Shown here: one piece after another, positions 10,294 through 22,244 of the stretch
Numbering within the stretch: position 1 is the stretch's first letter
How the letters are laid out: every line of letters begins with the position of its first letter
DNA from: Dolomedes plantarius
Lineage: Eukaryota > Arthropoda > Arachnida > Araneae > Dolomedidae
Direction of reading: 5' to 3'
Length of the DNA: 64,000 nucleotides
Assembly: GCA_907164885.2 (NCBI GenBank)
Contig: OU015501.1
Coordinates: 63,675,693 to 63,739,692 of the forward strand
Position numbers and translations under genes: made by a program
Notes under the pieces: generated by a model
The model's database searches: none
The model's input: only the letters and a program-made list of their open reading frames with translations
Told to the model about the DNA's origin: nothing

Positions 10294-12960
10294 AATTATA
10301 TTGATCGTGACTTGTTAAAGGTATTTATTTCTTTAATGGAACACTCACTACTGAGCTCAAGTTATTTTTTTACTATTTGTCTATATTTACTTTCCTTAAA
10401 CACATACCAGTCTACGCAACTTGAAAAGTTTCGATTTGTATCATTGTCGGTAATCTAATGAAACGCAATATACTAAATTTTTAGAAGATGTGTTTGGGGG
10501 CATACATTGGTTCTTGGAATAAAACCTCTTGACTTTCGATGATTTGCATTATCAGTTATTAAAATAATATTTAATATTTGTTTTATCAGCTAACCTACTT
10601 TAGTTGTTTGTCGGAAAAATAATTCTCTGATGATATTGACTGTTTTGCTAAAGTCTGAAATATGTAACTTACTATCGTTTAACATTTAAATTTAAACCAG
10701 AAATTACTTAATTATTCAAATAAATAATTTGAATGACTGCTGAAAGATTCAAAAATGTTTTTATACTATCATCTCTCTATTTTATAGAAATAATAAACTG
10801 AATCTCGAATTAAAAATGGGAAACTGTGTATTGATTTTCGACTAGAAGCGAAACAAAGAAGAAATGTGTTATTTTCTTATAAAAAAATTTATTTCCATCT
10901 GCAATTACCAGCCTGCGTATCAAAATCATATTAAGGTTGTGCCGAAGTAATTGTCACGCAGTTGGAAATTGAAACCCTTAAGAGGGGATTATCGATATAA
11001 TTTTTCAGTTGAATAAAAGACTGTTTTGCATTATTGAAATCGATCGTGTTGAAAGAAAATTAATTCAAATTGAATTAGGGCTTATCTTAAGATAGTAACT
11101 AAATAGAAATCTGTTGAACCTTATATTATAGCATTTGAAATCTTAAACTTCATTGCAATAAATAAATAAATAAATAAATAAATAAATAGTTCTGGAATAA
11201 AAAAAGTAGAGAAAACTGAAAAAACTAGTTCGCTTTACCTAATTATTTCTCTGAAAATGATTTTGGTTCACTTTTATGCTTCGAGAGAAAGATTAGACAT
11301 TTTAGTTTTAAGATTGGATATTCTATATAGATGCAACAGAATTAGATTAAAAATACTATCAAAATTTTATAAAAGTAACGTTTCTAAGGTTGTGACTCCA
11401 TCGTAAACAATATAAATCTTGCAAAAGAATTGCAATTGCCTTTAAACTAAATTTTCGTATAAAGATAATGATGAAAATAAGGTCGGATATGGAAAATAAG
11501 GATAAATATGGTCGGATTACAATATTCTTTTGTGGAGAGTATTGTCCACTCTTATAAAATAAATATTATTCGTATGAAGAATTTTTTACCTCGATGATAT
11601 TCGTTTCCTTCCCTTTCTTACGCAGTACTCTTTTATTCTCATTTTTGAATGCCGTCTAACCCCTCATAGTACTTATATTATATCTGCCCAAAAAATTAGA
11701 AAAAAAATAGAATGGCTTTTTAAAAGGTGTTGAGAACACTCGTGCTTTATATACTCGTACTATCAATACTACAAAATTGTCCCATGAGTGTTTAATAAAA
11801 CATTCTCGTTCAAATTTAACTACTTCAGTGTAACTTTCATGACTGTCAAAGAAACCTACAATGGCTTAACCGCACATGTAGTCCATAATACTTTTTAAAT
11901 GTGAATATAACACTCGCTATGAAGATTTAAAATTTTTCTTCGACATATTTACCAAGCAGTCTAATATACTATGAGACTACGAGCATATTCATAACCAAGA
12001 TGTGAATAGTCAGATGGTAAAAGTGTTCGTGGAATGAGCTGCACTTAGTTCTCTGAGATATATCTACACAGTCTCTGATAAATTCCTTTACCATTCAATG
12101 AGATAATTAAATGTGTTGATATGGTTCCTATTAACATGGCTTATTCTCCATCATATTTACGTCGGGGCATTAGGAAATCGAGCTTGCAGTCTTCTCTAGA
12201 TGTTGTCTAGACAATTACTCTAATTATTATACATCTAAAAATGATTTTTTAATGTGCAAAATTTTACATCTAAGACCATATAATCATACTACATGTTAAG
12301 TACATTACACCTCTGATTTTACCCTATTGCGTTTTTCTTATCTACAATAGACTTCCGTAGCTGTACTGCCATAAACATTAATGAGGTTTTTTTCCCCAAA
12401 AGGATCCTAACGCGGCTTGGAAGTCAAAAGGTTAATAATGGTGTCCGAAAAAAAAGATTCCGTGGTCGGTTTTCGGACCAGTCAATATATTTTAAGGGAA
12501 AAATACAAATGTTTGCGAGAGTATGTGCCAGAGATAAGAGTCGCCATGTTAAGGCTTAATAATAAACTATTCGGAGACGATGCTGTATCTCTCTGGCTTG
12601 GAGAATGTGCGGTTCATTCAAAACTATCGTACAATGGCTTGTAATGGTTTAGTTAACATATTAACCAGAAAGGTTACCGTGTTCAATTTACAAGCATTAT
12701 TTTACTGTATTTTTTACTAAACATAAAAATAGTCTAATTAATTTATGAATACGATGTTTCTTAGGATGCAAACTTAACCCACCCAGTACTGACGCGCCCA
12801 TAACGAAACGCTTAAGGCGGAAGGCCGACTGCATGGGCGGTTTTTAATATTAAACCGAAATCAAAGTAAAACAAAACTCCTGGAAACTCCCTGGTGTCCC
12901 GTATGTTTTATATTATTTCAAACAAAACTAAGAATTCAGAATTATTTAATGCTTTAAAGC
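10294..12960. other. AT-rich region with an (AATA)n microsatellite
   Basis: About 2.7 kb with no gene I can support. An (AATA)n run lies at about 11159-11188. A 75-codon ORF at 12417-12644 is open but unrecognised, with no splice or promoter context that I can argue for. Confidence 0.55.
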
Positions 12961-13430
12961 AGCGGTTCTCAACCTGGGGGGACGTAGAAGAATTTCAAGG
13001 GATGCGTGAGTTAAAAAAATTAAATAAAAAGTAAAACTAACCGTAATTTACTGTATTCAATTTTTCGATCACAATGTAACCGTATCGTATTTTCGACATA
13101 TTAAGGAACATGCATTCATATTCAGGAACAGGAAATCGACCTAAAATGTGATTCTCAAGCAAACGCGGAATCCGAAAACATGGATGTTGAAAATTTTTAG
13201 CTAAGCTATTTTCCTGTTTACCCAGAAGTTGCTTTGGAAGCTTTGAGGTTGTTAGTGCAGTTTTCATCCACATATCTCTGTGAATCTGGATTTTCAGCAT
13301 TAGCATACGTAAAGTAAAAATATCGAGCAAAGCTGGACGTTGAAAGTGACCTGAGGTGTGCTTTGTCACAGTTACAACCTAATATTCAAAAACTTGTCAA
13401 GGACAAACAGTGCCAGACTTCTCATTAATG
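12961..13430 (+). pseudogene. hAT transposon relic: left TIR and transposase dimerisation domain
   Basis: The segment opens with CAGCGGTTCTCAACC, a typical hAT inverted-repeat tip. At 13218-13428 the plus strand reads LVQFSSTYLCESGFSALAYV, then KYRAKLDVESDLRCAL and KLVKDKQCQTSH. This is the C-terminal dimerisation region of ZBED/Charlie-like hAT transposases. An in-frame TAA follows AYVK. The rest of the transposase and the right TIR are missing, so this is a deleted relic. The 110-codon minus-strand ORF here is a shadow. Confidence 0.8.
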
Positions 13431-14867
13431 TTGTGAAAGTGACTGGCATTACATGCCAACCTCACCTAAATACTTGATTACCTCAAATTTATTTGATCTG
13501 TATTTAATTCTTTGATTTCATGTGTTCTAATGATAATATGTTCCAAATTAAGATACGTGTAGTAATATTAAATTTTGTGTATGAAATTATCTATTCTATA
13601 TTTTCATTTAATAACCAGCTTCAGTTTCAAATTCCGATTGTTCTACTTGTATTGACCACATATGGTGGTGGTGGTGGGCATAGGCGTAGCGTGCTTCTAA
13701 CTTTTTTTTGGGGGGTGGGGCACAAATTGAATTCAGTTAGGGACCTCCTCAGCACACTGACTGCCGGACGGTCCTTAAAATATAAAATATTATGATTTTT
13801 TTAATTAAATAACAATAGAATTGATGATTGAGTAGTATTTAAATGTCATACAATGAGAAAAATAAATAAAATATAAATAAAATGAGAAAAAAAATATAGC
13901 ATCAAATTTTTGTTATGGATCATATCATTGTTAAAAACTATGTTAAGGCTAGAGGCACATTCGGAATCTTCAGTTTCACAGTTTGAAAAAGTGAGAAAAA
14001 AACCAACTTTCTTAAAAGTTTTCTACAATTTTCAGATTTTAACTGAACTTATATTAACGTTTTAATATATCTCAAGTTATGTTGGGGGGGGGGACGTGCC
14101 TCCCCCGATTACTATAGTCTCCTCCTACGACCTACAGATTACTGCAGTCTCCTCTACGTGAAGCTGTTTCCGATGTCCTTCAGTCGGTGAGTTAATCTAT
14201 TTCAGCAATTGTAGATTAAAAGACAAAATACTCTTTCACGCTATCATCTGTCCTTCATTCAGAATACGTCTTCTTATCACATTTTGCAGATATCGTACCT
14301 ACAGATGTACTTACAGTCTTAGAATTTCTAACTACAGTTCTTGAATATTTGAGTGATTAGAAAATTTTAATTAATATTGCGAGATCCAACAAGATCTGAT
14401 GTGATTGAAACCCTTAACGTCTTTTCCCAAATCTCAGTGATACTGTTCAACCACCATTTAAAAAGTGGTTTAGCCTCTTTAGGAGAAAATTTATTATTAA
14501 ATTCAAAAAGTAGGTGCAAGGTCTGATCAAAGATGCCACAGAATCAAAATACCGCGGGGTTGCTTTCCTTCCCAGTCAGTTGTCTCATTCGTTAATGACA
14601 GGCAGCTTGTTTACTTTCAGATCGATTCGGAACGAAACTATCTGAACGTTTATAATTAAAATTAACATAGATAAAAAAAACTAAAACTGAAAGATTCTTA
14701 TGTCATGACGGTCATAGGTAGGTGGTACAAAATAACTGCTCAAAAAAGCAACATATGTAAAACGTTAATTTTAATTATAAACTTTTTTTGAATACGACAC
14801 CATGGCGAAACCACTTGTGTTTTGATTGTGTTTGATTAGTTTTCTTTGCTTTGCCCACGGCTTTGCC

Positions 14868-14869
<2 letters not shown>
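13431..14869. other. Unassigned AT-rich region with G/C homopolymer runs
   Basis: No supported gene. Two G-rich spots, near 13711-13720 and 14083-14094, border a segment starting CATAGGCGTAGCG (13679). They resemble remnants of short inverted-repeat elements, but I cannot define ends. The remainder is plain AT-rich DNA. Confidence 0.45.
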
Positions 14870-14911
<42 letters not shown>

Positions 14912-14990
14912 ATTGATTGTAGCTATTGTATGTATGTATGTTATATATGCATATTAAATATTATTATATATATATATATATATATATATA
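14870..14990. repeat. (TA)n microsatellite, left flank of TA cluster 1
   Basis: Long (TA)n runs at about 14870-14908 and 14964-14990, with a short interruption containing GTATGTATG. The second run abuts the mariner-type element. Confidence 0.95.
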
Positions 14991-16784
14991 CCGGGTGGCC
15001 ATAATTAAACTGACAGTGCTCACAGTGTTCTGTAGCGCGATCTATTTGTGAGAATGACGCCACATTTTGTAGGAAGATTAAACAAGACGGGGGACGAAGG
15101 ATTCCGCGAAAAATTAAATTAGTTCCAAAAGTCACAGCTAGGGGAATATTTGGCGCTGTGTAATAGAAAATAGAGTGTTAACAAATGCAAATTAATACGG
15201 AATAAAATTACCTTTTATTATGCACATATTCTTATTTAGTTCAAGTGCAATATGGCAACACTTTTAAAAAAGCGTAAAATCTACATAAACACCGATAAAG
15301 TCTCGTGATCTGCAATATCACGTACGCTGAGCAGAAGAAGTTCTTTATTCAAATTTCACGTTACATCCATTGGCACAGTGCCAGATGCTTGGGTTTTAAA
15401 AGGCAATGTGTTACGTTTCGAATCAATCGGATTGAAAGTTTATGTGCAATGTCTCCTTCTTTAGTCGAGCGTGCGTTACTGGTCAAATTCTTTTACCTTA
15501 ACCAGTGCAACGCGTCAGCCGCTCTTCGTGCTTTTAGAACGCACAAAAAATGCGTAAAGGTAACGATCCTGTGTCAGTTAATGGGCTAAAAGCAATGGTT
15601 GCGACGTTTGAGAAAACAGGTTCTCTGAAGGTTCAGTCAGGCAGAGGACGAAAACCTGTACCACAGGATACAATCGAAGCAGTTGCCACGGTGATTGTCT
15701 ACAGAGGACCAGACAATATTGCTGCCACCTCTAGCGCTCGTGGATTAGCTTGGAATATGGATATGCCTTACAGTACGGTATGGAAAATCTTACGAAAGAT
15801 TATCAACTTCTATCCGTACAAGATCAACCGTGTACAGGAGTTACTGTACCCCGACCACGATAAGCGATGGACTTTTGCTCTCACCTTTCTTGCCAGAATG
15901 GAGGTGGATGATGCTTGGCCGTGGAAAATCTTATGGGGAGACGAGGCCCACTTTTACCTGCATTGAACTGTGAATACCCAGAACTGCCGAATTTGGGAAG
16001 ACAAATCACCACATGCAGTCACAGAAATTCCCTTACATTCACCAAAGGTAACTGTTTGGTGTGGGTTCACAGCGGAATTTATCGTAGGTCCATTCTTCTA
16101 TGAGAACATTACCCCGACAGGACCGGAAACCTGTTCTGTTACCGGAGAGAAATATCGCAACATATTGAACAGCTTTGTCATTCCGGCACTTCAGCAAAGA
16201 CAATGCCTGGGGGAAATCATTTTCATTCAAGATGGAGCCCCTCCACACGTTACTGTACGGGTGCAACAGCTGCTACGACAGAAATTCACAACAGAAAGAG
16301 TCATTAGCCGCTACTTTCCAACTGCATGGCCACCTCGGTCGCCTGATCTTACCCCATGCGACTTCTGGCTATGGGGTTACCTTAAGTCCAAGGTCTATCA
16401 AGGAGTGGTCCAGGACCTGGCTACGTTGAAGGATAACATATCGCGGACTGTACGGGAGATTCCTGCAGACATGTTACTTTCTGCTGTTGTGCATACTGTG
16501 CACAGAATGCAATATGTGGTCCACAACAACGGCAGCCACATTGAACCTCATTTGAATGCAAAATAAAAGGCAATTTCCGTATTGATTTGCATTTGTTAAC
16601 ACTCTATTTTCTATTACACAGCGCCAAATATTCCCCTAGCGGTGACTTTTGGAACTAATTTATTTTTTCGCGGAATCCTTCGTCCCCCGTCTTGTTTAAT
16701 CTTCCTACAAAATGTGGCGTCATTCTCGCAAATAGATCGTGCTACAGAACACTGTGAGCACTGTCAGTTTAATTATGGCCACCC

Positions 16785-16786
<2 letters not shown>
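14991..16786 (+). mobile_element. Tc1/mariner-type transposon with ~220-bp inverted repeats
   Basis: The element starts CCGGGTGGCCATAATTAAAC and ends with its exact complement at 16767-16786. TA dinucleotides from the microsatellite flank both sides. The inverted repeats run about 220 bp: left to about 15210, right from about 16570. They are nearly perfect, far longer than the ~30 bp of classical mariner. A single transposase gene fills the interior. Near-perfect TIRs and only two coding lesions suggest a fairly young copy. Confidence 0.92.
15449..16566 (+). pseudogene. IS630/Tc1/mariner transposase, two lesions
   Basis: The probable start is the ATG at 15449 (MSPSLVERALLVKFFYLN), which opens a helix-turn-helix region. 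A one-base loss in the six-A run at about 15546 shifts the frame. The reading then continues from 15550 (MRKGNDPVSVNG). A TGA at 15964-15966 interrupts it just after GDEAHFYLH, and the same frame runs on to TAA at 16564. Catalytic residues are visible: Asp in GDEAHF, Asp in FIQDGAPPH, and Asp in SPDLTPCDFWLWGYLK. The last two have about 42 residues between them, so this is a DDxD enzyme rather than DD34E/D. It would cut and paste at TA sites if intact. Confidence 0.9.
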
Positions 16787-16847
<61 letters not shown>

Positions 16848-16855
16848 TATATATA
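16787..16855. repeat. (TA)n between the mariner-type and pogo-like elements
   Basis: A continuous TA tract of about 69 bp is the only sequence between the right end of the mariner-type element and the left end of the pogo-like element. Confidence 0.95.
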
Positions 16856-17248
16856 GGGTAAATATGCCTGATACGAAACCCCAGCTCATATTAGGCATAC
16901 TTACCATATAGGACGTATAAAGTGCTGCCGCCTGGTGACTGGAGCGTAAAATAGTAGTCTATTGCATCATTCGTAATCGGTGTGTCAAACGAGTGTTTGT
17001 AAGCTCACATAAAGGCAGAGAATTTTTTTCCCTGAATTTGTGCTCGTCAACTTTTTTGCATCATCATTTTCATTGGCTGTTTTCACCTTTAAGGTAAGAC
17101 TCTTATTAAAACTGTTAGTACTGGATAGGTAGCTACAAACGTGGAGTGTAAACAAGCCTGTTTGTTTTTAAGCTAACGCAAATCCTAACCTAAATAATTC
17201 ATTGGCGTGTGCAACAACATGGTCGTGCCCAATTTGGGACCCCAAATC

Positions 17249-17283
17249 ATGTCTAATATGAGATAGGGTCTCATATTAGACAT
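17249..17283. repeat. Perfect 15-bp inverted repeat, 5-bp spacer
   Basis: ATGTCTAATATGAGA, spacer TAGGG, TCTCATATTAGACAT. Each arm resembles the inner part of the element's own terminal repeats, so this may be a paired transposase-binding site or a relic of a second terminus. Confidence 0.9.
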
Positions 17284-17301
17284 TTTAGTTTTCCCTCTCA
17301 C

Positions 17302-18034
17302 ATGCTTGTTTCCTCTGAAGCTGCAGATGAAATGACGGCCAGGCGAAATCCACAACTATGTAGCAGTAGTGACAATGTGGAAGGTATTGATCAAGCGTCA
17401 AGTTCAAACCAGTTCTTAGTAACTCCTGAAGAAATAAATCCCTTGCCTACTTTATCTGAGAAAAACACCTCGAAACCAAGTTGAGCCTGTAAAGCCGATA
17501 TTGTCACATCATCGCCCTATAAAAATAAATTATTTGATAGAATTAATAAAAGAACTGCAGTATATTAAAAAAGAACTTTGTTTCCTATAAGAAAAAAAGG
17601 AATAGACCTAAAAGATAAGAAATCAAAGGATAAACAAGGAAAATGAGATTAAGATAAAAAGAAAAGGATAAGGAAACAATAAAGGGAAAAGGAAAAGGAA
17701 AAGGGGTCCTACAGGAAAGGGAAAATTAAGGATGGATGAAAATGCAACAAGAGTTAAATAACAGAGAACGAATAAGCCTAATTATAGCTATGATGATCTC
17801 ATCTCGTTTGAAGAGGATGAAAAACTTTCTCTCTATGACAGCAGTGATGATGACATTGATGAAAACGACGCTGAATGCCTTTTATGTGATTGTTTATTTT
17901 CTGAAGACAAACGGAGAGACAAGCAGTGGCGTCAATGTAGAAGGTGTTTTAGGTGGGCACATGAAGATTGTGGAGCTAACGAACTTCTTATTTGTAAACA
18001 ATGGGAAAAGTTTGAATCTAAAAACAAAAAGTAA
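17302..18034 (+). pseudogene. pogo/DDE_1 transposase C-terminal fragment
   Basis: The frame at 17302 ends in SKPS at a TGA, and reading past it gives the segment IVTSSPYKNKLFDRI, typical of the linker after the DDE_1 catalytic core in pogo/Tigger proteins. A frame change and many stops follow. At 17786-18034 an acidic stretch (SFEEDEKLSLYDSSDDD) leads into a cysteine-rich module with CLLCDCLF, QCRRCFRWAHEDC and a final C. This is the C-x2-C / C-x2-C-x4-H-x2-C zinc-binding tail of that family. No catalytic aspartates are present. It is a non-functional remnant. Confidence 0.72.
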
Positions 18035-18413
18035 ACAAAATCTGTAGTGTAAACCAACTAATTTGCTTAAAATGTCACTTTTCTTTTTCACCTATTAGTG
18101 TATATAGGTAACTGTTATCTAATTATTATGCACAGTTTTGTTTTTACGAACTTTTCAGTAATTCTAATTAATAATTAGAGTTGTAGAATGGGGGTCTCAC
18201 ATTAGGACTACTTTTTTCAGACCCCAAAAATGGAACACTTGTGTTTATAATTTCATACCAGAAAATTATAAGGTTATTTTAAATTTTCTGTCATTGTTAT
18301 ATCTAGTAAAATACATGTATTAAAAGGATATCAAGTTGGTACTATAATCCCCCACTTCCTTTCGTAGTTATTTATGAAAATAAAAAGGGGTCTCATATTC
18401 GGCATACTTACCT

Positions 18414-18429
18414 TATATATATATATATA
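18414..18429. repeat. (TA)n between pogo-like element and gypsy LTR
   Basis: A short TA tract. Its last four bases, TATA (18426-18429), match the four bases after the 3' LTR (25935-25938), consistent with a 4-bp gypsy target duplication, although in a TA repeat this is weak proof. Confidence 0.85.
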
Positions 18430-18937
18430 TGTCAAAACATTAATTAAAATTAAAGGGGGCCTCAGAATAATCAAATTTAACATTAAAATTATTGGAAAAA
18501 CGCGTTGGAAAAAGGGTTTTTCCCCGTTTCGGAAGATGACCTCGATTCGCGAAGTTCCATCGAGGAAATCTATTTTTGATGTACAAGGTTTGGCACGAAA
18601 ATTAATGCTTACTTAAACAGAAGATTATTCCAGAATTTTCCATGTGGTGCTTTGCGCATGCGCCATAAAGGGGTTCGCGCTGATAGAATATAGAATTACG
18701 CAGATTAAATTGGGAGCTCACTGCTTGCGGTCGCTCTGTTCGGCGTCGCAGAGTATTGAAAATGGCAATCTAGGGAAAAAGGTTTCGAGCATGGTTTTCT
18801 TGAAGAAGAAATAAAGTAACTGATTCAAGTTATGGATGGATTATTTGTTCTACGTGTCTTCCACTCGCCAACGACATTATTAGAAATGATGACTGCAAAT
18901 TGATATTTTATAGCAGGCGTAAATCCAACGCCTGTCA
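18430..18937 (+). repeat. Ty3/gypsy 5' LTR
   Basis: A 508-bp LTR from TGTCAAAACATT to CGCCTGTCA, nearly identical to 25426-25934. It starts TG and ends CA. It lies directly against TA repeat on its left. Confidence 0.95.
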
Positions 18938-19022
18938 GGAGTCGCCAAGTACTGAACTTTCTGGGGAAACGTGTCGAGCTCACCGCACTTTGGATAGCGC
19001 ACAGGCGTGAAAATTTTCAGCG
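18938..19022 (+). other. gypsy 5' leader
   Basis: Short leader starting GGAGTCGCCAAGTACTG between LTR and gag. I do not recognise a standard tRNA-complementary primer site here, so the priming tRNA is unassigned. Confidence 0.5.
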
Positions 19023-19880
19023 ATGGCAACGAATAGAACAGAACAGCACTTAAAACAGGCATTACATCTAGATGACAGTATGTCGCACAAAACTGAAGAT
19101 CATGAAGGGACAGAAACTAATAAACATGAGAATGAAACTGAAGAAAATGTGATGAAACTAGCTGTTGGCAGTACGCAAACTGAAAAAAGATGGAGTGACA
19201 AATGTATGGAGAAACGAACCCTGAAAAAGAATTAAAGGAGAACTTAATAAATGTCGTGTGTGATGAAGTGCAAGATTTGATTATTTCGACTCAGTTGTAC
19301 AAGGAAGATTATAACAAATTGAAACGACATTTATTAACAGTATTTTCAGGAAGTAGAGAAGAATTTATAACCGATTTTAGAAATTTGAAATTAAAAGAAG
19401 ACGGCGATCTTTTCGAATACTATAGAAAAAAATGGAGCTTGGCCGTTCACTCCAAAAAGATGATGAAAAAATGGTTGACATCCTCACGATCAACTCGTCA
19501 CGTCAGATGAGAATAATGTTAACCTTGAAAGACATCAAAGACCCCCTAGAATGGTTGTCCTAAGCCAAGAAAATTCACTCACCGAGACTGACGGCGGAAA
19601 GCAGCGAACAAAAAAACCGCCACTTTGAAATATTTGCGAGATAAGATTTTAGTGCTCAGCCTGCAAATCAAGGACAGTTTACTCATGAAGATGACAGACG
19701 GAACTGGACTTATAGAAATCCACAACGATTTAAGGAGCGACGAGAAAACTATGATAGAAGAAACATTATTCCTGAAGACAGATACCAATACAATGATCAA
19801 CGAGAATCAAACCGACGGAGCTTCAACAACACCTTTCAAAGAACAGACAACCCGAATAGAGACCAGAGATGACTCCTGAT
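19023..19880 (+). pseudogene. gypsy gag, frameshifted
   Basis: The first ATG after the leader (19023) opens a hydrophilic acidic stretch of 70 codons. A frame change within the overlap at 19202-19235 leads to the Gag core at 19202-19510. That core includes QLYKEDYNKLKRHLLTVFSG and a later LKLKEDGDLFEYYRKKW segment, typical of metavirus-like Gag matrix/capsid. After 19510 the frame breaks repeatedly, and the segment to 19880 reads as basic and Asn-rich in pieces. No clear CCHC knuckle was found. This is a decayed coding region. Confidence 0.7.
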
Positions 19881-20210
19881 TCCAGCTCGGGTGAATGATA
19901 CCCATTTTCCATGTTTATTGGACACGGGGTCAACAGTTACCCTGATGTCAGAAAAATGTTTAAATTTCTAAAAATCTTTAAAGTAAACCAAAATAAAAAT
20001 ATAACTTTAAAACAAATGGAAGGTAGTGTGGTTATAAAAAAATTTATAGAAACAAATGTAAACATTGGTAATGTGAAAAGAAATATTGAAATTTTTATTG
20101 TACAAAGAGAATTACCATATTTGTTCAGTTTAGAACACATTCGATTATTTAAGTTAGATATTGATTTCCGAAGTTTAAAAGTGTTTCAGTTTGGTTATGA
20201 GATAAATTAA
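19880..20210 (+). pseudogene. gypsy aspartic protease
   Basis: The plus strand near 19886-19970 reads FPCLLDTGSTVTLMSEKC, with the retropepsin D-T-G motif, and meets a stop at about 19969. The continuation lies in the frame of 19911-20210 (VNIGNVKRNIEIFIV, then LPYLFSLEHIRLFKLDIDF), which resembles the later strands and the conserved end of gypsy proteases. One frameshift separates the halves. Confidence 0.75.
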
Positions 20211-20387
20211 TGTAATGATTATAAATTTTTAGATCCTATTGCTTTTTATCTTCAAAGAAAATATTTAAAAAATTTTGGTGAAAATTTGTATTGTGGTAAA
20301 ACATGTTATGCTGATAATAATATGTGTAAATTTAGAAGGGTAAACAAAAATGTATGTGTTAACAGAAATTTTTATAATGGTTGAAAT

Positions 20388-20807
20388 TTGTATGGTTATA
20401 GGAAATTTTGTAATGGTAGAAATTTTGTTAAGAAAATTAATTTTAGACATGATCACCCTCTCGAGCATACTACTAGAAATGTTAAAAGAAATTGTGTAAA
20501 CCAAGATATGAGAACTGTTTTAACAAATAGATGTGAAACCCTGAATTATGACCTAAACCAAAGTATGAACCAATCAAATGTCAGAAATAAAAATTTTAAT
20601 AATGTAAACAATGTTGAAAATCATATGCAAAATAATAAGGAGATATCAGGTATCCCCGATGATACACTGAAAACTCTGTTTGAAGAGCCCGGTGATTTGA
20701 AGCCGACAGAACAAATACCTGAGGACTGGACCCAATTAGACAAAATTTTAGAAGGTTTCGAACACTTTTTTCAAAAAACAAATACGATGTTGGCAAAATT
20801 AAACTAG
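20388..20807 (+). pseudogene. gypsy protease-RT linker
   Basis: An Asn-rich ORF of 139 codons ending LEGFEHFFQKTNTMLAKLN. Its last part corresponds to the short helical segment that precedes RT in gypsy polyproteins. The RT frame takes over after a shift in the CAAAAAACAAA run at about 20774. I see no separate function for it. Confidence 0.6.
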
Positions 20808-21420
20808 AACCACAAAAAATTCATTTAACGTCAGAATTACCAATTGCGCAGAGACCATATCGAGCATCTCAAGCAGAAAATGCAGAAATTAAACGCCAAA
20901 TCGATGAACTTTAGAAAGCAGGTTTTATCAAGCCCTCATCTTCTGCATTTAGTGCACCTGTCACCCTTGCAAATAAGAAATGTGAAGGGAAAACAAGATT
21001 ATGTATAGATTATAGAAAATTAAATGTAATAACAAAAACTGATTCAGAACCCATTCCACGAATTGATGACCTATTAGACCAATTAGCTCATGCAAATTAT
21101 TTCTCAACATTAGACAACCTCAGGCTATTGGCATATTGATCTACACGAACGTGACACTGAGAAACTAGCCTTTGCGACAAATTTTGGACTTTATGAGTGG
21201 AAAAGATTACCGTTTGGATGGAAAACTGCACCTAGTGTATTCCAAAGAGCAATAATACAAATACTAAACAAATACCAAATAAATTTTGCCCTAAACTATT
21301 TCGATGATATCATAATTTTTCCAAAAACTTTCAATCAACATATAAAACATTTGGAGGAAATTTTTAAAATTTGTCAACCGGAAAACATTAAGTTAAACAA
21401 AGCTAAATGCCAATTTGCAC
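20790..21420 (+). pseudogene. gypsy reverse transcriptase
   Basis: The RT begins near 20800 and shows PIAQRPYRASQAENAEIKRQ. A TAG follows IDEL (20912-20914). Next come FIKPSSSAFSAPVTLANK, RLCIDYRKLN and YFSTLD with the first catalytic Asp. A shift near 21120 precedes the GLYEWKRLPFGWKTAPSVFQ segment and NYFDDIIIF, the Y-x-D-D box. All three catalytic aspartates are present, but across at least two frames with stops. Confidence 0.9.
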
Positions 21421-22100
21421 AAAAGAAATCAAATTCTTGGGTTACGAAATTACACAAGGTAAATACTCACCACATAATGCAAACATTGAAACTATTCGAC
21501 AATTATTACCACCAAGAAATGTTAAAAGAATTGCCAAGATTTTTAGGCTCAATAAATGTTTATCAAAAATTTATACAAGATTATGCTAAATTTAGACTTC
21601 CACTAAATAAATTGCTCAAAAAAGATGTAAAATGGGATTGGTCCCAAGAATATCAAAATTCATATCAGAGACCAAAAGATTATTTAATTTCAAAACCAAT
21701 ATTAACATTATTTAATCCAAATTATCCTTGCCACCTATTTGTCGATGCCAGTCAAGAAGCAGTTGCTGCTGTATTAAAACAAAAACACCCTGATGGTCAA
21801 CTACATACAATCGCTTTTCATTCCAGACAATTAAAGAAACTATGCCATTACAGAACTTGAATGTTTAGCAATAATAGATGCCATTGATAAATACCATTGT
21901 TACTTGCAGGGGAAGAAATTCACAATTCATTCGGATCATTCAGCCTTGCATTGGCTCAAAAATGTTAAAAATTTAACTGGACGACTGTTTAGATGGTCTT
22001 TAAAACTCTCCATGTATGATTATGAGATAATATACATTAAAGGTAAATACAATTATGAAGCTGATATGCTATCAAGAAATCCTATAAGTCACTTTGTATC
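21351..22100 (+). pseudogene. gypsy RT thumb and RNase H
   Basis: ORFs at 21351-21860 and 21904-22245 carry the connection and RNase H domains. Visible are LPRFLGSINVYQKFIQDYAK, LFVDASQEAVAAVLKQ with the first RNase H Asp, and (after a break near 21840-21860) the ELECLAIIDAI helix with its Glu, then FTIHSDHSALHWL with Asp, and finally YEADMLSRNP. The active-site order is complete, but two frames are used. Confidence 0.9.
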
Positions 22101-22244
22101 CCAGTATTGTTATTTTTTAAGCACAGATGAAATTATTCAAGGACAATTAAATGATAATGTAAACAATGTAAAATATAAGAAATACAATGGAGTTTTAATA
22201 GTGAAAAAGAAAAATTTAGTCAAAATTGTATTTCTCCATCATTA

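Larger units (their letters stand above)
16856..18413 (+). mobile_element. pogo-like DNA transposon, internally deleted
   Basis: Left end GGGTAAATATGCCTGATACG; reverse complement of the right end AGGTAAGTATGCCGAATATG; TA flanks on both sides (16854-55 and 18414-15). The left terminus folds on itself: GGTAAATATGCCT at 16857 pairs with AGGCATACTTACC ending 16905. Related motifs (TCTCATATTAGAC type) recur at 17251, 17269, 18191 and 18391. The interior keeps only the end of a transposase. With 1,558 bp the element lacks room for the full family protein plus UTRs. Confidence 0.75.

Noticed and set aside
11159..11188. (AATA)n run as a CRISPR-like or regulatory repeat
   Set aside because: Simple microsatellite with no spacers.
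12417..12644. 75-codon ORF
   Set aside because: Open but unrecognised, with no repeat or splice evidence. Could be an exon or chance.
14941..15135. MTFGTNL... ORF, repeated at 16642-16911
   Set aside because: The two copies are the two inverted repeats of the mariner-type element read in opposite directions, not a gene.
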